Positions 58,201 through 64,000 of a DNA stretch of 64,000 nt are shown piece after piece. The position numbers and the translations under genes are program-made. Source of the DNA: Parelaphostrongylus tenuis. Lineage: Eukaryota > Nematoda > Chromadorea > Rhabditida > Metastrongylidae. The stretch is from assembly GCA_019055375.1 (NCBI GenBank), contig JAHQIW010000358.1:1-64000 (forward strand), given 5' to 3'. The first letter of the stretch is position 1, and the number at the start of each line of letters is the position of its first letter. The notes below the pieces were generated by a model. It searched no databases. It saw only the letters and a list, made by a program, of their open reading frames with translations, and was not told the origin of the DNA.

Positions 58201-61200
58201 CGAGATTTAGTGGAACCAGTTTCCTCATCTGTTTACTTCTATTTCACAATTTTTTTTTCCGGTTGCACGCACAAGACGAAGACTTTTGTCGTCCCTAAAA
58301 GTTATGTTCATTTCTTGTTGCAAATCTTAAGCTATTATCTCTCATCGATCACATCCGGTCATACTACGGGCAACAAACACTATTAGATTAAGCAAGAAGT
58401 TCTGGAAAATTTTTGCAATTTCCATTCTGACCTCTTTGTGTCGTTTTTTATTGATCATTTTGTGTATATTTCTAGTGCGTTGATTTGAGCTCCGAAAGTC
58501 TACTGAACATTCCTTTAATTTTATTTTGATGACTTTTCTTAAAGCCGCCGATGAAATCAACGAGGGTGAAGGTGCTGCCGGTACGGCGACAAAATGACTG
58601 TGGGTAGATAACTTAAGTGATTTAAAAAAGAAAATTTTGATCGCTGATAAATGCCTCGTTCTAATAGGCCATCTGTTTTGAATCAAAGTGATTCACAAGC
58701 CGCTTTGGATGCTGAGCCTTCTCCGAGCACTCGTGATGTAGCTGAAGAGTTTGGTGTTTCGCAGCAAACCACTGTCAACAAGTTGCATCAGTTTGACTTT
58801 GTCCACACAAAGCCGCACCAGGATCCGCAATCATGCAGAACGATGACAGGAGGTTGGGGACAATGGTGGTCTATACTTTGAAGAAAAGTTATTGTTGTTT
58901 TTGTTATTATTTTGCGTACAAAAACGAAACTTTCAAAAATTTTCCAAAGATTCTTGCTCATTTCTGGGTAAGTACAAACAGTAAACTTTCAGAAATATGA
59001 CCACAAAGGTACTAAGGTAGCTTTGAATCTGTCATATTATCTTACCGGGGTTCACTAAGTTCTCCACAGCACTATCAAAAGCCTCGCTCTGTTTTTTCTC
59101 TCAGCCGTCTTCAATTTTTAGAAATACATTCCACTTAGATTATAGATTTGGAAATATTTAGTACTCAAATGTTGATATTACTCGGATGCTGCTCTAAACG
59201 GACGATCGAAGTTCACGATTTGTGTGAACTCCAGCACATTTTCTATAAGTTCCTTTGTCTCACGATCGTCGTCCATGTTAATGCATTAATTTGGCATAGC
59301 GGCTGGTGCTAGTGGCATATCGTAATCTGTGGAACATCAGCAGCTGTGAACACGATTTAATATCTTCTTTAACGTCCGCCCAACGTGTAGGTGGTAGGTC
59401 TTGCGGGCAGCTGTAATTTCGTAGAGTTCACTGTACCTTTTTTTTGTCATCTGTTGTCTGCTCTTCTTATTATATCACCGGCTTATCTAGATTTCGCCTT
59501 CGATGTATATCCTCTGGATCACGAAGATGGGATGCTTTGGAGATGTGAACTACGCAGGTCGACTAGACGTAGTAAGTGCTGCTCAAATTAGAAGGCATCG
59601 TTTGAAAACTCCGAGATTTGTCCGCAGTATTCTCAATGCGACATACGTGGCGCAGCGGTTAGAGGTGCTTTGCGTCGCATAGGGAGTCAACGGTTCTATC
59701 TCGGGCCCGTGGCTCACTATGCCATCCATCTCTCCGGGATCGGCAAATTGGTACCAGACAAGTCTCAGACTCTCTGAAGTGTGTAAGACTGTTCAATCGA
59801 AAAAGGTGAACACGTAGTTTGGTATCTGTGATGAGATCGATGGTTTCTTCGGAAAGCCTTGATGTGACTTATGTTTCTCTCCTTTTTCTATCTGAATCCC
59901 TCTTCATATTGTTCTATATGCTCAACAAGAGCCAGGGAAAGATACGTGTGAGATGTGATCTCTGTAATCAGATAGCATTCATTCCAAGTTGGTCACCATC
60001 GCACCATTATTTTTGGGGAATGAGCCTTTTTCAATTTATACGTAGCCTTTTTTTTTTGCGCTTCTTGTATTGACTCTGTTTCACTGGTACTCTTAAGAAA
60101 GATGACAATATTTTCCGCGAAGCGAGCCTCTAATAGGGATCTTCCACTACTTCGTAGACCTTTCTAATGTCAGTCGAGAGACTTCTTGTTCTGCAGCAGT
60201 GCGGTATTGAGCAGCTTTGGCGATATCGTATCGTCTTGTTGAACCCTTTCTTTTATGAAGGTGGTAAAGGTGTGATGAAAATGCTTTGCTTCCGCGATAT
60301 ATTCGTATTTCCACATATTTATGCTACAATTATTATTTATTTCATTTACACTACCCATCATCAAATTTTTTATTGTGCGGATCCCAGCACTTCCAGCATT
60401 TGATTGTTACTTTGTCTTCCTCTTGAATGACGTAGAATACTGGTCGAACTTGTCTTCCTGCATTCAAAGATAGCCTGGCTGCGGCGCTCCATAGAAGGTT
60501 CTTGTTGACTACCGGAAAGTGGTGAGGGTGGGAGCTCGTCTTCACAGGTACCGTGACGAGCATCGCAACCACTCGGGCACAGCTCTTCCGATTTCACCTT
60601 ATAAGTACCGAAATATCTCGTAGATACTATAGACTCTCATCATATTATTTGTGATATATTTGACTTACTTGATACTTGAACAGTCCCCCTTCACGAAATG
60701 TACGGACCCTAGCACATGAAAAATCACTGTTTTAGCTGTTATGCTCCTTGCAGTCCCGAGTTAAGCCTAGCCGAAACTTCTTCAAATCTTTCTTTGTAAT
60801 ATTATATCTCTAAATTATATTAATGTCCAGTAAGAGTTTATAACTGCGGCGCGCTAGGATTTCATTTCGAAAAGCAAGCATATCTTTATGATATTCTCAA
60901 CTTTAATACATTATTTAGAAGCTTGGAATTTAAGCTATCTACCGGTCTTCGGTGGCTGATGCCAATGCTGCGAAATCCATCCACGTACCAGCGCTAGGTG
61001 TACGCTCCGCATGTGGAATGCAATCTTAACTTCAGTGTTGAAGTGCAAATGAAAGTTTTCTTCTAAAAACTGGAAACGCTATCAAATTTGTCTAAATTTG
61101 TGTCATCGAACACTCACTGAACTTTTTGAGGAAAAGATTTGCTCGTAGAAAAATGCTTGAGTGTGAAATAAAATCTTCTTTTTATTGTTGCACCGCCATA

Positions 61201-62345
61201 TGAAGGCCTTTACTAATCAAAATACATCTTTCAAATTTTCGCGGTTTCAGCTGTCGAATGACTGCTAAAATGTCTGAAAAGAGCAAAAAATACGTCTTTT
61301 TTGAGTACGAGCGCTGATAGGGGAAGTACTGTATTTTTCGCAATGATGAGCGCTCGCTCTTCCTACACTTACTCCAACTACGTATAGCAATTATTTTTAC
61401 GTAGACCTCTTTTAGAGGGGTTTAACTGTAAAAGGCGTGCTTTCAAGCTACGTTGTCGCAAGACAGGTGATATAAATGAACAATAAGGGTTGAAAATTTG
61501 TTTTTTACGAGGGCGTGGTATTACCGCTGAAAAATGAAGGATTTCAGGACAAGTAGTTGCTCTTTATGTAAAAAAAAAACTTCCATGGAAAGTTCATTCG
61601 TGATATTCCAACCTTTAGTAACCCTCTAATGTATAAACTTTACCAATAATCACCGAAAAGCCACCTACGACGCCCAAGCGACGGGTAACATTTCGGGCAT
61701 GCAATCTTCATTCGCTTTTACAGCGCATTATGATAATTATTCAAAAAAAGAGATTACGCCACCAAAATTCTTGAATTTTGGGATATCGAATGTAAAAGTA
61801 AAATTAATAACTTTGGTAAAAGCCATATTAAAGCCCCAGCCGAGCAAATAAAGCATGTTGAGTGTGAAATACTACTTTGTTTTGACTGCCACAATGTGGT
61901 AAAAAGTTCTTTTCGAAAACCAAACACATCTTTAAAATGACAAAAATTTTGAAATAATGGCAAAATTTCAGCAGGAAAGGCTTTCAAATAATCGTGTATC
62001 ATATTTGGTACACGTCGTCCGTTAAGGGTTGCAGTAAGGCAGAATGGAATTTTCAATTATGCTATGTGATGTCGCTGTTGTTCTAATATTGAATACTCAG
62101 TGGTCGACTCTCTTTCTCGGTGCAGCATATTCGTCGCTATAAGCACCGTTCCATTTAAACTTCTGGTGAAAAGCGAACCAGCACCGTGGACTAAATCAGC
62201 ATCGCCTTCAACATCGAATACTATCCAGAACGTCACGTCAGAACGTATAGTTGTGCAGTCGAGAGCAACAGTCGTACCATCCGACAGCAGCCGAAGTGAA
62301 CACAATCATCGCGCGAATGTACACAGGATATCTGTCGAGCAATAA
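49252..62345 (+). CDS. SLC17-like major-facilitator anion transporter 3, probably broken
   Basis: Exons with agreeing phases: 49252-49402 (MKKSSFVRFAILGVALIAF, ICMEDVV, N-glycosylation site NET), 50055-50166 (FSVIAIGQLLGTFPIVSRM), 50235-50340 (LSAIATLALPLAVELG, RFIQ), 51849-51956 (GFSVAITIVSFGAVATQW), 52755-52900 (VVLVMPVAG, SLGWRPLYYLFGTIG), 54113-54296 (YMKICKDPCIQAVLLFSLSS, FGPTFMNK) and 57038-57154 (RQHVHFVLVCVTIGG, AVVCPNNTVDE). The RFIQG and GW.P.YYLFG motifs are hallmarks of SLC17 transporters, which move organic anions or phosphate across membranes. Two middle exons present in gene 2 (ALPHALA..., VLKIAQM) were not found in 54.3-57.0 kb. The last exon (62101-62345) has lost one base near 62122, so it shifts after LFLGA. 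The 54297 donor is GCAAGA, a GC-AG type. Substrate cannot be told. Confidence 0.65.
49510..49700 (+). mobile_element. Mariner C-terminal fragment in intron 1
   Basis: Frame KVVDNKDTLLN followed by GTTATTGTTG and AAACAAAACTTTCAAAATTT matches the C-terminal end and 3' untranslated part of the element at 58640-58985. Confidence 0.5.
50485..50875. mobile_element. Foldback with class 3 hammerhead remnants
   Basis: ATATGTCTGATAGTTATTTT, CAATACACGTGTTTCGGCC on the left; CAAGGCCGAAAAACTGTATT, AAGTGCCCATATCAGACCAC, CATCAGGCATATAG on the right. Left motif minus, right motif plus (core CTGAAGA, stem II GCAA-containing, stem III decayed). Lies in the intron between 50340 and 51849. Confidence 0.55.
51520..51570 (+). 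ncRNA. Decayed class 2 hammerhead
   Basis: CACTGATAAAAC...CACCGAAACGTACGTCCGC: core has CTGATAA, GAAA and stem III ACGTACGT are kept, stem II no longer pairs. Confidence 0.4.
52290..52525 (-). repeat. SINE family 1 copy inside an SLC17 intron
   Basis: On the minus strand: TGGCTGGGTTCAATGTCGCT, GTTGGTTGCTGACACACAAA, TGCATTGTAGTGTA, GCGACGGTAGTGCGATCGAT, then GTTTTGCACATCACTCAACA and a GGGTATATTCATAACACC tail. One of the most complete copies of the family layout. Confidence 0.7.
53820..53945. repeat. Polypurine tract, GAGA-rich
   Basis: About 125 bases almost entirely A and G on the plus strand, with repeats of GAGAGAGGGA and GACAGGAAG. It lies in the intron between 52900 and 54113. Long purine-only tracts can form triplex DNA. 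Confidence 0.9.
54297..55679. other. Intron of SLC17-like gene 3
   Basis: Middle exons ALPHALA... and VLKIAQM of the family should lie here or nearby but were not found. A 64-codon frame at 54892-55086 with a GGTGAAT donor shows no family motif. 54660-54850 loosely resembles 60360-60440. Confidence 0.4.
55680..56045 (-). mobile_element. Class 3 hammerhead-bearing repeat
   Basis: Bounded by two direct copies of ATATGCCTGATAATCATTATTTG (first 55705-55727, second 56022-56043), with the ribozyme near the first. The flanking TTATAGAGCCC and CTGTCAGTGAGG match other class 3 copies. Confidence 0.55.
55771..55813 (-). ncRNA. Hammerhead ribozyme, class 3, complete
   Basis: On the minus strand: stem I GCCCGA/TCGGGC (6 pairs), core CTGACGA, stem II GATC-GCAA-GATC (4 pairs closed by a GNRA tetraloop), GAA, self-complementary stem III ACACGTGT (A15.1-T16.1 correct), cleavage-position A giving the accepted GTA triplet. 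All invariant bases are present in 43 nucleotides. Stem III lacks a loop, as in the small hammerheads of Penelope-like elements, so cleavage may need a dimer. Confidence 0.85.
56340..56640 (-). mobile_element. Single class 1 hammerhead-bearing repeat
   Basis: Matches one half of the 6055-6460 foldback: CTGAGCTGATAGCTCTAGTG, ribozyme, CCTCGGTTCAGCCAATTCTC, AATCCTTTTAAGGAATTGAT and CATTGTGGTGACCGGCAGTC. Confidence 0.6.
56426..56475 (-). ncRNA. Hammerhead ribozyme, class 1, one core change
   Basis: On the minus strand: stem I AGTGGTA/TACCACT (7 perfect pairs), core TTGATGA (C3 lost), stem II GTCC-CAATA-GGAC, GAA, stem III GCAGGC/GCCTAT, cleavage-position A. Relative to 6101-6150 stem I has swapped a C-G for a G-C pair, a compensatory change. 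Confidence 0.65.
57358..57825 (+). other. 155-codon open frame in the last SLC17 intron, function unknown
   Basis: Runs from ATG at 57361-57363 region to TGA at about 57823; a cysteine- and histidine-containing product with stretches such as GHRCVVNVKNP, CHIICYNQALFRSNHYW and HCYAIQPMCAYKRYLF. No domain recognised, no signal peptide or membrane segment. It is unusually long for this AT-rich window but no splice or repeat evidence supports expression. Another open stretch follows at 58065-58168 (VVHLGLIKGEIAKVLAIDCE). Confidence 0.25.
58640..58985 (+). mobile_element. Internally deleted mariner element
   Basis: From ATG at 58651 it reads RPSVLNQSDSQAALDAEPS, then TRDVAEEFGVSQQTTVNKLH, the N-terminal helix-turn-helix of mariner transposases. 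Within 40 codons the sequence jumps to a C-terminal end in another frame, GDNGGLYFEEK, then the same 3' AT-rich tail as 49510-49700. The catalytic middle is missing. Confidence 0.65.
59160..60285 (-). mobile_element. Second-family LINE 3' part, interrupted by a SINE
   Basis: Matches 32865-33900 in the same orientation (CAACGTGTAGGTGGT, CACGAAGATG.GA, GAACT.CGCAGG, GTGAACACGTAGTTTG...TGATGAGATCGATGGTTTCTT). A minus-strand frame near 60200 reads DDTISPKLL, the reverse-transcriptase QGD(T) block. Split at 59638-59785 by SINE family 2. Confidence 0.6.
59638..59785 (+). repeat. SINE family 2 nested in a LINE
   Basis: GTGGCGCAGCGGTTAGAGGT (A box), GCGTCGCATAGGGAGTC, GGTTCTATCTCGGGC (B-box-like), CCATCCATCTCTCCGGGAT, ATTGGTACCAGACAAGTCT. 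It lies within the LINE at a point where both flanks continue the LINE, so it inserted later. Confidence 0.65.
60375..60610. repeat. Second copy of the repeat at 4200-4420
   Basis: Same ordered blocks (GTAGAATACTGGT, ATAGCCTGGCTGCGGCGCTC, GACGAGCATCGCAACCAC). Confidence 0.45.
60850..61340 (+). repeat. Diverged GCTACAGCGC-family arm
   Basis: TTTATTGTTGCACCGCCATA, CAAAATACATCTTTCAAATTT, GCTGTCGAATGACTGCTAAA and CTTTTTTGAGTACGAGCGCTG follow the order seen in the arms of 37630-39325. Confidence 0.4.
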
Positions 62346-64000
62346 AGCTGATGCAGACGTCAGTGGGCATAGTGCCCCACTATGGTGACCGCTGAGTAGT
62401 TGAATGTACCAGATTAGGACTTGTGAATCTATAGAAAACTTTTCGCCTCAATCATAACTAATTCTCAAGTTAGTCTCAGACTGTTGTGCCATTAAATTTG
62501 ATTTGCCCCCGTCTAACTTGAATAGTTCGAAGGCTTCTTTGGACTATTTTTTACTTGTAGTAACTTAATTACAATTCACTGAGTTGCTCTTATTTCGTTT
62601 GAGTTGACCATTAGTTTATAACGAGCCCCAAACACATTTAAGTTGTATAGAGAAAAAAAACGAGGAGATTCTCATCTCGATAATCACCCCTATCAACTTT
62701 GGTGGTCAATATCTCCTCAAATCTCAAAGTAACAAGAGATTCAACTGTTCGTATTAAATGCAATTCGTAGATCACCGGAACTATCGACTCTCAACTTTAC
62801 CTCTCAATTCGACCGCTCCTTTGTGAACTCGCTCAAAATGGTGTAATCTTATAAGGTTCTAACATCTTCTGAGCTGTTAGGTCTAGTGCAATACGGGCGC
62901 TTGTTTTGTTCTATTGGGATTCATCACTAGCAACCTTCCTCGGTTCAGCCGATCCCTGGAGGCAAAGTAATCCTTTATAAAGGAATCGACGCCGAGTAAA
63001 AAAACACCGTAAGTCAGATGATGGTTTTACCTGACATTGTGGTGACCGACAGTCGAGCTTGTAGCTCTCATAAAGAGTTATATCGCTCATTTCGTGTGCC
63101 TTTTTGTAGACCTGCTCAGGGAGAGAGGGTGCTACTGATGAGATGATTTATTTTTTTCGTTGTAAAAAATGGTATCTCAGTTATTGAAGTGAATCAAGAA
63201 GCAGTCCAGCAGATGTGGAAATATATTATGGTATATTATCGTTCTTTCAGGAATTCTAAAACTTGCATTTGTCCTTTGTATAAGTGGCACATTTTTGTTA
63301 TCGCGGCCCGTTTTTTATAGAAACCTTCTTTTCTAAAAAAAATATCTCTACTCGATTTATGAAATCATTCGAATTCATCACTTTCGACAATCTCCACAGT
63401 GACTTGGACTTCAAAAACGAATTTCAATGCGCTGTAGCAGTGAAACGAAACTGTGTTACTCGCCGAGCATTCTCGCCATATTTTCTTCATTCATCTGAAA
63501 ATGTTTTCTTTTTTTGTAGAAATTCATTGGTTTTTTGTTTTACGATTGTAGAAGAAGCTCTGCTCTATCGTTCCATGAGTATGTGCATTCATGTTCATTC
63601 ATGTTGCCGAATAAACCCATTACTAAGTTTGAGCTTAACCAGCTCATGTTTGTGCTCAAGAAGTATATAAACATATGGAAAAATGTGGAATATTAGATTC
63701 ATACGATTTACCCAGAGATTTCTTGAATCAGAAATGAACCCACAAGTCAAATAACAAAACCACGCGACTTCCGCATCGCGCTGCAACGCATCGATCAAGT
63801 AATTGGTACAGCATCATTTTTTGCTCGTGAGAACTTCAACCGCCTTCGCAAAGACGTGTCGTTGGAAGACCCAATGCCCATTATCAATTTTCCCTTTTCT
63901 TCAAAGATAACTAGGAGTCTAGCAATATTTCATGCTTTTTATGTAATGTGTAATATCTGCAAGACGTGGATAAGATATCCCATAGTTTGGCTGTGGCACG
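61345..64000 (+). repeat. Repeat unit B, cut by the window edge
   Basis: Inverted near-identical partner of 5088-6970 and diverged partner of 6970-7985 and 9115-11790. It contains the frameshifted last exon of SLC17-like gene 3 (62101-62345). The 128-codon open frame at 63284-63670 is identical to the one on the minus strand at 5419-5805 because the DNA is nearly identical, not through selection; the matching part of unit A is not open. Confidence 0.85.
62830..63150. mobile_element. Class 1 foldback in unit B, one arm deleted
   Basis: The counterpart of 6055-6460. The intact arm (62870-62945) carries the decayed hammerhead in minus orientation; the other arm stops in the middle of the ribozyme at GGTGCTACTGATGAGATGA (63128-63146), where 189 bases present in unit C are missing. 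Confidence 0.7.

Noticed and set aside
1..64000. CRISPR array, prokaryotic operons, phage genes or rRNA
   Set aside because: No regularly spaced direct repeats, ribosome-binding sites or rRNA-like blocks; the gene structure is eukaryotic.

Overview
The window reads as intergene-rich genomic DNA from a clade V parasitic nematode, most likely a hookworm-like strongylid. This is inferred from short exons with nematode-style TTTCAG acceptors, a CAP/ASP-type secreted protein gene, an SLC17-like transporter family, RTE-type LINEs, mariner and Penelope-like fragments, tRNA-derived SINEs and long AT-rich spacers. Nothing bacterial or viral was recognised.

Layout. 0.9-2.7 kb: a seven-exon CAP-domain gene (+), the cleanest complete gene. 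4.85-11.8 kb: a repeated ~3 kb unit in inverted then direct orientation (units C and A), each carrying the last exon of an SLC17-like transporter. 13-23 kb: SINEs, mariner-derived foldbacks, a LINE endonuclease remnant and a two-exon 3' end of an unrecognised gene (18.4-18.7 kb). 23.4-40.2 kb: an isolated membrane-protein terminal exon, then scattered C-terminal exons of a second SLC17-like gene split by an RTE element, SINEs, a LINE, Penelope-like pieces and a 1.7 kb foldback. 42.1-42.5 kb: a possible small gene. 42.8-44.6 kb: another RTE copy. 46.2-46.9 kb: a mariner element. 49.25-62.3 kb: the third and best SLC17-like gene, with seven intact N-terminal exons but apparently no middle exons and a frameshifted last exon. 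61.3-64 kb: unit B, nearly identical to part of unit C in inverted orientation and cut by the window edge.

The most striking signal is a set of hammerhead-ribozyme motifs of four classes. They were recognised from the CTGANGA and GAA cores, stem II hairpins and self-complementary stem III sequences. One copy (55771-55813, minus) has every core base and all three helices. Most sit in short elements; four are foldbacks with one ribozyme motif per arm, in divergent orientation. Penelope-like reverse transcriptase and tail fragments lie in the same window, which fits the known link between hammerheads and Penelope-like elements.

All exon models, repeat boundaries and similarities were read by eye; no alignment, folding program or database search was run.
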